Shown: positions 56,471-64,000 of the stretch, piece by piece | How the letters are laid out: the number at the start of each line of letters is the position of its first letter | Position numbering within the stretch: position 1 is the first letter of the stretch | Source of the DNA: Arthrobacter sp. PGP41 | GTDB lineage: Bacteria; Actinomycetota; Actinomycetes; Actinomycetales; Micrococcaceae | DNA: 64,000 nt | Assembly (NCBI RefSeq): GCF_002953935.1 | Contig: NZ_CP026514.1 | Location: forward strand, 1,736,001-1,800,000 | Reading direction: 5' to 3' | Notes under the pieces: generated by a model | Told to the model about the DNA's origin: nothing | What the model saw: only the letters and a program-made list of their open reading frames with translations | The model's database searches: none | Made by a program: the position numbers and the translations under genes

Positions 56471-59266
56471 ATGCGCGCGGGAGAAACTGAAGACGTTGGG
56501 ACGGCCGGCCAGTCAATCGTCAAGTCCCAGTTTGAGAAGCTCCGCTGGGGTGCCAACCCTAACCCTGACCATGATCTCGGAACGGACCTCTGGCTCCAGC
56601 CGCGGGATGAAAGAAGAGTTGACCTAAATTCAATTGCAGGGGCTCAGGTCAAGTCCAGCCGAACCAAGGGCCCCAAGAGCAAATACTTCAAGAACCCCAG
56701 CAACGACGATCAAGGGAACCTCGAGGGCTGGTGGTACTACGAAGCGGAGAACGACCACTTCGACTACTGGACGAAACACACCGCTCCCCACTTCCTGATT
56801 CTGCACGACCTTGAGACAGGGGAGTCGTACTGGGTCCACGTGACCCAGGACAGATTGCAGTCCACGGGCGGCGGCACGAAGATCCTGGTCCCCGTTCATC
56901 AGCTTGTTGACGAGGCTCACAACCGAAAATTGATTGAAGTTGCTACGAGCGAAAGGCCGCACATCCCATGGGAAGGAAGCGCCTGGGGCGGTGCCAACAC
57001 GCTCGCTGCCGGAGACGTTCTCAGACATGCACTGATAGTGCCTCGACTAGTGGCGCCACACCGTAATGACCAGCCAAAAACGTTTAAGCCAGAGCAGGCG
57101 GTAGCTGCCCTTGTGCTCCTTAGACAGTCAGATCTCGAGGGACGAGTGCCTGATGCTGAGGGGCGTAATAAGTCAAAGTTGTGGTGCTGGGCCTTCGTCA
57201 CGGCGCTCGAGTCGTACCTGCAGACCGAGGATCCTGAAGTGTTTAGGGATGCCTTGGACTCGGCAAAGAAGGCGTCGGACAAAGTGGCCGTTGTTTGTAC
57301 CTGGGTAGCCGCTCACTTGGAACATGGAGAAGCGTCAGATGCTCTTGCCCTGCTGGACAAGGCCATCGATGATGATTGCGCCTCAGCGGAGGATCACGTA
57401 TGGCTGTTAGTCCAACGCGCAAGGTGCTTGAACGAACTGGGTCGCCGCGACGAAGCCAAAATGGTCGCGCTGGAAGCACTCCAAGGCCGCAATTCCGCTC
57501 CCGATGATTCAACTTTGAGTGCGCTCTGTGGAGCAGCGTCTTGGATTGTGTTCTCTTCGACGCCGTTTGGCGCTAGGAGCTTCTCGGACGTGATCACAGG
57601 GAGCGACAACCTCGCGTCCTGGTGGAGGACTCAGGTCATGGCGTGGGGGCTGTCATCGAACTTTGAGGAGCAGTTCAGAACTTGGTCCCAGGACTCCACG
57701 CGCAGGGTTGGCTTCGAGGATTCAGCCTGGAGGCACTTGCGCGCGAGCTCACTCATCGCTGGGCTGGTAGGCGACCAAGGAAGCTGGACCCAGTCATATG
57801 CCAGGCTGGCGAAGCTTCAGCTGATGCGCACGACGGAGGAATCGGACGTATCTGAGGTCGCCCAGTCACTGACGATGCTTCGCGAGTCAGGGGACCACAA
57901 AGGCCTCTCAGATGCAGTTCATAGGATTGTTCATGAAGGGCCTGCTGAATCCGCCCGCTCCGCTAGCGAAGCCGTAAAGCTGGAAGAATCAACTAGGACA
58001 ACCCTGCGGTCAAACATGGCTTTGCTGAAGGCAGCGGCCGACGTCGTCACGCCTCAGACCGCGGACTCTGCTGCCCAATGGTGCATGGAACATCTTCTGG
58101 ACCTGCCGGCCTTCCATGAGAAGTATTTACCTGGATTTTATGCCCCCATCGAGCTCCTCAGACTCCTCGCCCCACTGGTGCCCGCCCTGAGTGACTCCGG
58201 CCTTAAAGAGCTCCTGAAATGGCTTGAGGCATTGCCCGAGCAGCCCGATCATTTCGATGCCCAGACTTATGGCGTGGTCTTCAGGGCTGTTGCCGATCGG
58301 CTTCGCGGGACAGCAGACATCGAGAAGCTCGTTACCAGACCGGCGGGAGACCACGCAGCCCTAACCCAGGTGATCGCAAAGCTTCGCGCTCAAGATGATC
58401 CTAATTACCGATTAAGCCTGCTGAAGGACATCGAGAAGGGCGATCAGGCCGCACTCCACAGTTTCGGGGATGTCGAGTCACTAACCGAACCCGCCGTCCG
58501 AGGCATGCTGGATGCTCTGGCCAAGGAGGTTAACAACATCACGGCTATGGCCGGCGCCTTGGCATATGGCGGCGGCACAGATTCCGTTCGCACGCTCGTT
58601 CTACTCAACCTCTGGCACCCCGAGTATGCCCAGTGGGAACCGTTCTTGAAGTTCCTTGAAGAGCCTCGGACATCCAAAGACGATCTCGTAGGCTGCCTAT
58701 CAGTCCTAGGGCGTCTACCGCTTAAGATCACGGCAGACAGGGAAAGGCTGACAACGTCCCTTCGCCGCCTTATGTCGGAAAAAGGCGGGGAAGGCGAATG
58801 GCTCTTTGGAGCGTGGGCAGATGTCCGCGGCCTGGCCGCGGAAGCCCTGTTTGCGGTTGATCCAGATTCTGTAACCGAAGAAGACATCTGGGTCCTGATG
58901 CGTGGAAGCTCCGGACAAAAGCACTCCGCTGCGCGCATCATCGCTCAGAGAGAAAAGGCCGAGGAATTTGGACTGCTGGTAGCGCTGTCTGCATCGGACG
59001 ATACGAGCGTCAGGGCTATCGTGGCGAACAGACTCGCCGGCTGGGTGTCGCGTGGTATTGCCGGTGCTAGGGCTTCTGCCTTATTGAGCACCATGCTCGA
59101 CAGCCGTGGGACCGAGTTGCCCCAAGCGGTGATCGCGCACGTTCAAGGGGCTCCGCAGGATGAAGGCGTGACGCAAATTATCGATCGATACAAGGACCAC
59201 ATCTCAGCGACGGTGCGACGTGCGATTAGCACTATTCAGGAGCGGGCCGAACCGGAGATGAGCTAG
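56471..59266 (+). CDS. DUF4365 nuclease-like / helical repeat protein, defence candidate
   Basis: 931-aa cytosolic protein. Residues about 10-160 are a DUF4365 domain of the PD-(D/E)XK type: 'GQSIVKSQFEKLRWG', the Asp in 'DHDLGTDLWL' (D39), 'GAQVKSS' (Q59-V-K61) and 'HFLILHDLETGESYWVHVT'. The remaining roughly 770 residues are alpha-helical repeats, TPR-like around 270-330 ('ALALLDKAIDDDCAS...ARCLNELGRRDEAKMVALEAL') and HEAT-like towards the end. The layout suggests a nuclease effector joined to a sensor scaffold, as in antiphage proteins. No second gene is coupled to it: both flanks have hairpins or unrelated genes. ATG 56471. Confidence 0.8.
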   Translation: MRAGETEDVGTAGQSIVKSQFEKLRWGANPNPDHDLGTDLWLQPRDERRVDLNSIAGAQVKSSRTKGPKSKYFKNPSNDDQGNLEGWWYYEAENDHFDYWTKHTAPHFLILHDLETGESYWVHVTQDRLQSTGGGTKILVPVHQLVDEAHNRKLIEVATSERPHIPWEGSAWGGANTLAAGDVLRHALIVPRLVAPHRNDQPKTFKPEQAVAALVLLRQSDLEGRVPDAEGRNKSKLWCWAFVTALESYLQTEDPEVFRDALDSAKKASDKVAVVCTWVAAHLEHGEASDALALLDKAIDDDCASAEDHVWLLVQRARCLNELGRRDEAKMVALEALQGRNSAPDDSTLSALCGAASWIVFSSTPFGARSFSDVITGSDNLASWWRTQVMAWGLSSNFEEQFRTWSQDSTRRVGFEDSAWRHLRASSLIAGLVGDQGSWTQSYARLAKLQLMRTTEESDVSEVAQSLTMLRESGDHKGLSDAVHRIVHEGPAESARSASEAVKLEESTRTTLRSNMALLKAAADVVTPQTADSAAQWCMEHLLDLPAFHEKYLPGFYAPIELLRLLAPLVPALSDSGLKELLKWLEALPEQPDHFDAQTYGVVFRAVADRLRGTADIEKLVTRPAGDHAALTQVIAKLRAQDDPNYRLSLLKDIEKGDQAALHSFGDVESLTEPAVRGMLDALAKEVNNITAMAGALAYGGGTDSVRTLVLLNLWHPEYAQWEPFLKFLEEPRTSKDDLVGCLSVLGRLPLKITADRERLTTSLRRLMSEKGGEGEWLFGAWADVRGLAAEALFAVDPDSVTEEDIWVLMRGSSGQKHSAARIIAQREKAEEFGLLVALSASDDTSVRAIVANRLAGWVSRGIAGARASALLSTMLDSRGTELPQAVIAHVQGAPQDEGVTQIIDRYKDHISATVRRAISTIQERAEPEMS

Positions 59267-59392
59267 CCGCCTGCCACGACGTGGCCGGCCACCGACGCAA
59301 AGTCTTACTTAGGACCTAGCGGCAACCGAATGCGAATACCAAAGCTACTGGATGTCCTTTTGATGACAGTGAACGAGGGCGGTGGGAAAACG

Positions 59393-60025
59393 ATGTGCAT
59401 TCGACAGCGGCTTTACCCTAGGACCGGGCAGTCGCTTGTCATGGAGTCTCACCTCGCGCACGCCCGTTTCGTGTTCAACCTCGGGCTGGAACAGCGGCGA
59501 ATATGGCATCCCGCCAAAAGCGGGAACTTTACTGTAACTGAGACGACCCAGGGGCGGGAGCTGACAGAGGCCAGAAAAGAATTCCCTTGGCTGGCGGAAG
59601 GCTCGTCGGACGTTCACCGGGGTGCACTGAGGGATCTGCATGCGGCCTATCGAAATTTCTGGCGGGACCCCGTGCGGTACAGAGCACCTAAATTCCGGTC
59701 ACGGAAAGGGCGCAATAGCTTCGTCGTAAAGGACTTAGTCTTCATCCGGCTCAACAGAAAATGGGCCGCTGTTAGGGTGCCAAAGTGCGGGAAGATCAAA
59801 TTTCGCCTCACTCGCGGCTGGTCCGACGTTTCGGCGGCGGTCAGCGGCCGTGTCATGCGCTCAGGAAGTGGCAAGTGGCACTTGACCCTGATGGCCCTGC
59901 CAAAGCCTTTCGAACGGGCCGGAACGGGGGAGGCGATTGGAATCGATCGAGGCGTTGCCCGAACAGTAAGCACTTCAGACGGGAGACACAGCAAAATTCC
60001 CTCGTTGAGCCAAAACGGGCCATGA
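59393..60025 (+). pseudogene. IS200/IS605-type TnpB, truncated
   Basis: 210 residues with the TnpB N-terminal part ('LYPRTGQSLVMESHLAHARFVFNLGLEQRR', 'APKFRSRKGRNSFVV') and the first RuvC motif 'GIDRGVARTVSTSDG' (Asp185). The frame then stops 25 residues later. The other RuvC acids and the zinc finger of a full TnpB (near 400 aa) are missing, and no TnpA is adjacent. The next gene, on the opposite strand, ends one base after this stop, so the 3' part has been replaced. A GTG or ATG 21 codons upstream is possible, but ATG 59393 matches family starts. Confidence 0.82.
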
Positions 60026-60026
60026 C

Positions 60027-60848
60027 TTAGGCCTTGTCCTTTGCCCACCAGAGAAATTCGGCAGCATGCTGCTGGTGGCGGAAGCCGTCACCCAGAAGCG
60101 CACGCAGCAAATCGTTGCTCCACAGGATCAGGCGTCCTTTAGTCCAGGTGGTCGTCTCGGGGGCGGGCAGTTCGAGGCCCCAGAGGGATCGGGCGATTTC
60201 TCTTTTACCAGCCAAACCGGTGTACATGAGAATTGTTAGGTACTCGTTGGGGTAGACGATGCAGAGGACCTTCGTGAGCAGGGACTCCTTGAAGCCCTTC
60301 ATCGCATTAGGGGTCGCGTCGTTGATAAGCGCAGTAAGGCGATCCTCCAACGCGGATGGCGAAGTGCCGCGGAGCAGATAATCGATAGTCCTGCGAACTT
60401 GTGCAGCCGCGGCCTGGGCACCCATTTCGTTCCAAGCTTCATTGAAGACCGACATGTTTCCCGGGTTCGCGCCGACGTTGGAGTTGCCGAAGTCCTTCAG
60501 ATCCTGCGGGTTCGCCTTCGGCAGGCCTTCCGCGCTGAACACCTGCTGGTATTTTCTCCAGTAAGGGTCAACGTTCGGCACAGGTTCAGGTTCACGCCGT
60601 AGAAACTCAGCCTTAAGTTCATTGGCCCGTGCCAACTTCACCGGATCGACATCCCCGGGCTTAGGGAACTGCTTCTTAATCTCCTCCAAAGTAGGCAGCG
60701 GTTTCATCTGCCGGGCCGCCTCACCGCGGAGCCACTCGTCTCCGCAGTTCGTGCATTTGACCTTCTTCTGCGTCCCGGTCAACCGTGAGACGAGCTCCAC
60801 ATGCTCGTCTGTCTGGCATCTGGCGCATTCAAGGAGATCAATTGCCAT
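60027..60848 (-). CDS. zinc-ribbon protein of unknown function
   Basis: 273 aa. The N-terminus is a zinc ribbon (C8-x2-C11, C32-x2-C35). A charged linker follows, then a C-terminal helical domain of about 120 residues: 'FKESLLTKVLCIVYPNEYLTILMYTGLAGKREIARSLWGLELP...GRLILWSNDLLRAL'. This domain resembles ones that accompany McrB-type or HNH restriction proteins, but I cannot name a family. A nucleic acid-binding role in defence is inference. ATG 60848. The gene lies between a TnpB remnant and the toxin-antitoxin module. Confidence 0.7.
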   Translation of the reverse strand: MAIDLLECARCQTDEHVELVSRLTGTQKKVKCTNCGDEWLRGEAARQMKPLPTLEEIKKQFPKPGDVDPVKLARANELKAEFLRREPEPVPNVDPYWRKYQQVFSAEGLPKANPQDLKDFGNSNVGANPGNMSVFNEAWNEMGAQAAAAQVRRTIDYLLRGTSPSALEDRLTALINDATPNAMKGFKESLLTKVLCIVYPNEYLTILMYTGLAGKREIARSLWGLELPAPETTTWTKGRLILWSNDLLRALLGDGFRHQQHAAEFLWWAKDKA

Positions 60849-61466
60849 GGGGACTTACCTTCCGGGAACGAGGAGATATGTGGGCAACCCAAACGCTAGC
60901 AGTGCCTGCCTTGCGCAGTGGTCGTCGCAAGGGCAATTGTCCGTGCCTGGAAAGTTGTCTCACGTCGTGGCCGTGGACCTGCCGGAAGAACGGGAATACC
61001 GGCAGTTCATGTGCTCTTGCGCGGGGCAGCGCCCCATGCCTCTGAAGATTTCGACGTTGCAGAAATTTGTAGAGCAGCTCTTAGGGGCATCGAACGGGAC
61101 CGATTTCTCCAGCGTAGGGCCGGGCCCTCGTTGCACGTCCTAGATGCATCATCAACCCCTGAAAGCAAGACCGCCACTCGGGTCGCGAAGATGGTCAGCT
61201 GGTCAAGGCCGCCCTGTACCGGTACCTGATCAGGGTCAAACTTCATCATTCTGATGGCGGCTTTCGCAAGACTTTTGGCGAGGGCTTCCAAAACCCAGCG
61301 TAAGTCCTGAAGTCAGGAGAACACTCGCTAGGATTGACCAGCGGAACCCTGGCTGCAGATAGGGACCGTTACGGGCAACTTGCTGGATACAGGGGGATTA
61401 GCGTGCTGAGAGTCGCGAGGTCAGGGCTTCTTCCATTCACATGGGAATGCTGTAGTCTTACTGCAT
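60849..61466. other. about 620 bases with only degenerate reading frames
   Basis: Several overlapping frames of 60-100 codons occur on both strands. One minus-strand frame (61291 down to 61007) begins protein-like ('FDPDQVPVQGGLDQLTIFATRV') and then turns into Arg/Ser-rich nonsense, which suggests a decayed gene. None has a good start and consistent composition. Confidence 0.4.
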
Positions 61467-61483
61467 GTTACCTAGTAGGTAAC
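61453..61483 (+). promoter_or_regulatory. higBA promoter with perfect palindromic operator
   Basis: TAGTCT at 61453-61458 is a -10. From 61467 to 61483 lies the 17-base palindrome GTTACCTA-G-TAGGTAAC, just downstream of the expected transcription start and 8 bases before the toxin ATG. Toxin-antitoxin operons are normally repressed by the antitoxin at such sites. Confidence 0.7.
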
Positions 61484-61491
61484 AGTTGGGG

Positions 61492-61782
61492 ATGAAGGTT
61501 TACTCAACCAACAAGAAGCTCGCCAAGGCCGCCGCTAGCGCAGCCGAGGCGAAAAAGCTTTATGGGGCGGACGTGGGGAAAGCACTTGGACTTCGCATAA
61601 AGCAATTGCATTCCGCGAGGATGATCAGCGACCTCACGGGCTCCACGGGAAAATGGGCACCCAAGAAACACAACCTCAAGGGGATGTACGCAGCCCATGT
61701 CACCCCGAATTATCGGCTGCTGGTTGAGTTCAACGACGACGAAACCGTTGCCAACCTGATCGACATTGTTGACTACCACTGA
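61492..61782 (+). CDS. higB: HigB-type (RelE superfamily) toxin
   Basis: 96-aa basic protein with the HigB/RelE pattern: 'SAAEAKKLYGADVGKALGLRIKQLHSARMISDL', then 'GKWAPKKHNLKGMYAAHVTPNYRLLVEF' and 'VANLIDIVDYH'. Such toxins cut mRNA on the ribosome. ATG 61492; a TTG two codons earlier is less likely. The antitoxin gene follows, with the toxin first, as in other HigBA modules. Confidence 0.87.
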   Translation: MKVYSTNKKLAKAAASAAEAKKLYGADVGKALGLRIKQLHSARMISDLTGSTGKWAPKKHNLKGMYAAHVTPNYRLLVEFNDDETVANLIDIVDYH

Positions 61783-61797
61783 GAGGGGATGGCCGTC

Positions 61798-62895
61798 ATG
61801 ACTGAAATTATCGAGATCGAGACCGACTACGCTATCCCGGCTGGTGAGTACATCCAGGAATGGCTGGAGGAAAACAACTGGACGCAGGCAAGGCTGGCAC
61901 GGGCGGTAGGGGTAACTCCTAAGCACATCAGCAAGCTGATCGCCGGCGCTAGGCTCACGCACGAGGTGGCCATCCAGTTGGAGTTCGTTACTGGCATCGC
62001 TGCCCGGATATGGATGAGCTACGAGAATACCTATCGAGAGGATGTTGCGCGCCTGGCTCTGCAGCATTCACTCGAGGAGCACGTAGAGATCGCGCGCGCA
62101 TTTCCACTCAAGGACATGCGTGCGCGCGGGCTCATTTCGGGTAATCTCCGCAAGCCTGGTGAGGTCCTCATGGAACTGATGGCCTTCTTCCGGGTCGGAA
62201 GCTTAGACGGGTTGAATGCGCGCACACAGCCCGTTCCCGCCTTCCGTCAGGCCTTGTCTCATAGCGTTGACCCGGGCGCAGTGCAGGTATGGCTCCGGTT
62301 GATTGAGATGGAGTTGGAGCAGTCTGAACCCCTAGACGTGCCCTTCGACAGGGACATGCTTGAAGCGGTAATTCCGGACATACGCAAACTCTCGGCCGAC
62401 TACCCGGAGGATTTTGGCGCCCGCTTGGTTCATCTGCTCGCTTCGGCTGGCGTCCGCTTGCTGTTCATCAACGACGTTCCTGGTGCGCGTGTTCATGGTT
62501 GCACGCAGTGGTTTGGCGGGACTCCTGTGGTCACTCTGAGTACCCGCGGAAAAGACGATGGGAAGTTTTGGTTCACGCTCTTTCACGAAATCGGGCATGT
62601 CCTTCGTCATGAGGGCAACAGAATGTTCATCCAGGCTGATTCTGGGAAACGGACCCCACATGAAGATGAAGCGGACGAGTTCGCACGCGATACGCTCATC
62701 CCGCCCGAGTTCGTTCCTGAATTGCGAACGCTAAACTCCAAGACGAAGGTCCGCAGCTTCGCCCGTAGGATTGGGACATGCCCTGGTGTCGTCGTGGGAA
62801 GGATGCACCGGGAACAAGTATGGGACTTCCGGTTCGGACAGGACCTATTTCAGAAGCTAGTGATCAGCGACGACGAAGAAGCCGAATCGTCATAG
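61798..62895 (+). CDS. higA: HigA-type antitoxin fused to ImmA/IrrE metallopeptidase
   Basis: 365 aa. An N-terminal HigA/XRE helix-turn-helix ('GEYIQEWLEENNWTQARLARAVGVTPKHISKLIAGARLTHEVAIQLEFVTGI'), a middle helical region, then an ImmA/IrrE peptidase domain with HEIGH at residues 263-267 and the third zinc ligand in 'HEDEADEFARD'. The HTH part should neutralise HigB and repress the operon; the peptidase could give self-cleavage or cleavage of a repressor. I chose ATG 61798, nine bases after GAGGGG; ATG 61789 sits too close to it. Confidence 0.88.
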   Translation: MTEIIEIETDYAIPAGEYIQEWLEENNWTQARLARAVGVTPKHISKLIAGARLTHEVAIQLEFVTGIAARIWMSYENTYREDVARLALQHSLEEHVEIARAFPLKDMRARGLISGNLRKPGEVLMELMAFFRVGSLDGLNARTQPVPAFRQALSHSVDPGAVQVWLRLIEMELEQSEPLDVPFDRDMLEAVIPDIRKLSADYPEDFGARLVHLLASAGVRLLFINDVPGARVHGCTQWFGGTPVVTLSTRGKDDGKFWFTLFHEIGHVLRHEGNRMFIQADSGKRTPHEDEADEFARDTLIPPEFVPELRTLNSKTKVRSFARRIGTCPGVVVGRMHREQVWDFRFGQDLFQKLVISDDEEAESS

Positions 62896-62899
62896 TCGA

Positions 62900-62954
62900 A
62901 AAACAGATGGAAGGCCAAGAGACCCCTTAGGTTTGCTGGCCTTCCATCTGTTTT
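62900..62954 (+). terminator. 18-bp perfect hairpin after higA
   Basis: Arms 62900-62917 and 62937-62954 are exact complements with a 19-base loop. The stem ends in AAAA/TTTT, so it can terminate in both directions. Confidence 0.88.
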
Positions 62955-62998
62955 CCGCCAGTGCATAACCTGGATTTATACGACGGGGAACCGCCGGG

Positions 62999-63030
62999 CT
63001 AAAGCCTGCCCTAGGCGGGCAAAGCTTTAG
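62999..63030. repeat. hairpin in the gap after higA
   Basis: CTAAAGC (62999-63005) pairs with GCTTTAG (63024-63030), with GCCC/GGGC inside. Lies in a 280-base gap without a gene. Confidence 0.5.
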
Positions 63031-63118
63031 GTACACGCCATAGCTGCACGACCCCTGATGCCGTAGACAAGATTTGTAGGCCTTTCCTGGCGCCATCGAC
63101 CATACGGGCCATCTTCGT

Positions 63119-63150
63119 GCCTCTGCTCTGGACATGTCCAGAGCAGAGGC
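63119..63150. repeat. 32-base perfect palindrome
   Basis: GCCTCTGCTCTGGACA followed directly by its reverse complement, with no loop, centred between 63134 and 63135. It is about 90 bases before the ImmA/IrrE gene. A repressor site, a hairpin or a recombination site are all possible. Confidence 0.75.
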
Positions 63151-63236
63151 GTTCAATTGAAGCTGTGGCGCCTGACGCGCCGCGGTGGCTGCTCAATGGG
63201 AGTCACCACTCGCTGTCCGCTGCGAGGAGGGGCGGT

Positions 63237-63725
63237 ATGGACCAGCAAAAATCGCAAGAACAGGGCCCAGCTCAGGTTGCGGCCGAGGCATTCGTATCAC
63301 TGCGGCTACCGAGCCACCTGACGCTGGAGAGGCTCATCGTAATCGTGGCCGCCCGACGACGGCGTCGAATCGAGATCGAAGCCACAACGATCCTCAACGG
63401 CACTTCCGTTTGCGGTCTCTGGTTATCGACGGATACCCGGGAAATCATCCTGCACGCCGTCACCGACTCAGCGCTCCATAGGCAGCAGTTCATCCTTCAT
63501 GAACTTGGACATATGATCCTGCGCCACGACGAGTTGGGAATTTCCTCCGACTATGCAGCAAGCCTCTTCCCGAACCTTGACGGAGAAATGGTGTCACGAG
63601 CTTTGGCACGGAGCAGCTTCGTCGACGATCTTGAGGCCGCAGCTGAGACTCTCGCAGATCTTCTTGCCGGCGCTATCCGCGACAGCACCATGGAGCCAAG
63701 GTCATTCGAGCAGGTTTTCGGGTGA
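63237..63725 (+). CDS. ImmA/IrrE family metallo-endopeptidase
   Basis: 162-aa zinc protease with 'HELGHMILRHD' at residues 88-98 and a later acidic helix 'EAAAETLADLLAGA' supplying the third ligand. Family members cleave or inactivate XRE-type repressors. ATG 63237 with AGGAGG eight bases upstream. The stop overlaps the GTG of a membrane protein gene, so both are probably one unit. Confidence 0.88.
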   Translation: MDQQKSQEQGPAQVAAEAFVSLRLPSHLTLERLIVIVAARRRRRIEIEATTILNGTSVCGLWLSTDTREIILHAVTDSALHRQQFILHELGHMILRHDELGISSDYAASLFPNLDGEMVSRALARSSFVDDLEAAAETLADLLAGAIRDSTMEPRSFEQVFG

Positions 63726-64000
63726 TCCAGGCAGTCACGGCTGCGGTCATCTGGGGCCTCGTTCTGTGCTTGCTGCCCGGCGCGCGCACGAGGAAAGACC
63801 ACAGCATCCTCGTTGCCGCCGTTGCGATTGCAACCGCGCTCTCCCTGAATGTCGATCCAATCTATCTCGCGGGTGATCAAGCCCTCGGCGGCCACAACCT
63901 CCTGGATCTTTTCGCGAACATTTTGATGGTCGTGGGAATCTACTTCCTTTCCCAGGCGATCCTCCGTGCTGCAGAACTTAACGATGCACCTGCGCGCAGA
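63722..64000 (+). CDS. membrane protein, partial (MAB_1171c-like)
   Basis: The first 93 codons only; the frame is open to the window end. Hydrophobic segments cover about residues 5-20, 28-43 and 69-85, and 'LNVDPIYLAGDQALGGHNLLDLFANILMVVGIYFL' matches the start of the actinobacterial MAB_1171c-type membrane proteins. These are often encoded next to ImmA/IrrE and XRE genes, as here. GTG start overlapping the peptidase stop as GTGA. Confidence 0.72.
   Translation, partial: MIQAVTAAVIWGLVLCLLPGARTRKDHSILVAAVAIATALSLNVDPIYLAGDQALGGHNLLDLFANILMVVGIYFLSQAILRAAELNDAPARR

Noticed and set aside
59900..60025. Guide RNA (omega RNA) at the TnpB 3' end
   Set aside because: The 3' half of the element is missing, so the region where the RNA would lie is not present.
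60622..61143. 173-codon plus-strand frame, or its 98-codon part from ATG 60847
   Set aside because: Starts inside the zinc-ribbon gene on the other strand, or overlaps its start codon; no recognisable domain.
61007..61291. 95-codon minus-strand frame
   Set aside because: First third looks protein-like but the rest is Arg/Ser-rich; kept only as possible gene decay in the gap entry.
62890..63156. 88-codon minus-strand frame between higA and the ImmA gene
   Set aside because: Covers the higA terminator and two hairpins; composition is not protein-like.

Overview
The window looks like a chromosomal segment of a high-GC actinobacterium of the Micrococcaceae, probably Arthrobacter or Pseudarthrobacter. 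I infer this from the strong GC bias, many GTG/TTG starts and 4-base ATGA/GTGA gene overlaps. Actinobacterial families also point there: DUF3000, DUF6421, TIGR03085, HGxxPAAW, TIGR02234, MT0933-like antitoxin and an ANTAR response regulator. Species identity is inference.

Layout of the core part (1-53520). The window opens in the 3' end of dxs, followed by two small coupled genes, an aldo/keto reductase, a nucleoside hydrolase and a complete ECF importer (S, T and a fused double ATPase). On the minus strand come fadA-fadB with a palindrome in their promoter, then rnd, DUF3000, threonine aldolase, an SDR, DUF6421, msrB and a small conserved gene. Next are an alpha/beta hydrolase, ybaK, a sufE-sseA pair, zapE, an MT0933-like gene and six tRNA genes (Val-Gly-Val-Cys-Gly on minus, Val on plus). 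A plus-strand block follows: a PD-(D/E)XK-like gene, def-fmt-rsmB-rpe, an FMN riboswitch with a coupled 27-codon leader ORF, ribD-ribE-ribB-ribA-ribH, hisE-hisG-hisF, hisI, trpE-(TIGR02234)-(HGxxPAAW)-trpC-trpB-trpA, lgt, gltB-gltD and pyk. These genes supply isoprenoid precursor, formyl-Met processing, riboflavin, histidine, tryptophan, lipoprotein lipidation and glutamate. trpD, trpG, hisA, hisH, hisB, hisC and hisD must lie elsewhere.

Mobile and accessory part. An IS3-family element (51095-52530) sits in the loop of the pyk terminator hairpin, and its orfB carries a one-base frameshift. A response regulator (pdtaR-like) and tRNA-Leu(CAA) come next. From the 3' end of that tRNA to the end of the window the sequence is a genomic island with visibly more A+T: tyrosine integrase, excisionase-like HTH protein, secreted HNH lipoprotein, a 931-aa DUF4365-plus-repeat protein, a truncated TnpB, a zinc-ribbon protein, a HigB toxin with a HigA-ImmA/IrrE fusion under a perfect palindrome, and an ImmA/IrrE peptidase overlapping a membrane protein that runs off the end. 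No second copy of the tRNA 3' end was seen, so the island continues beyond base 64000.

The best candidate for an undescribed system is the island cargo, chiefly the DUF4365/TPR protein at 56471-59266. It has a nuclease-like N-terminus joined to about 780 residues of helical repeats and is surrounded by other defence-type genes. That role is inference from domain layout and context.
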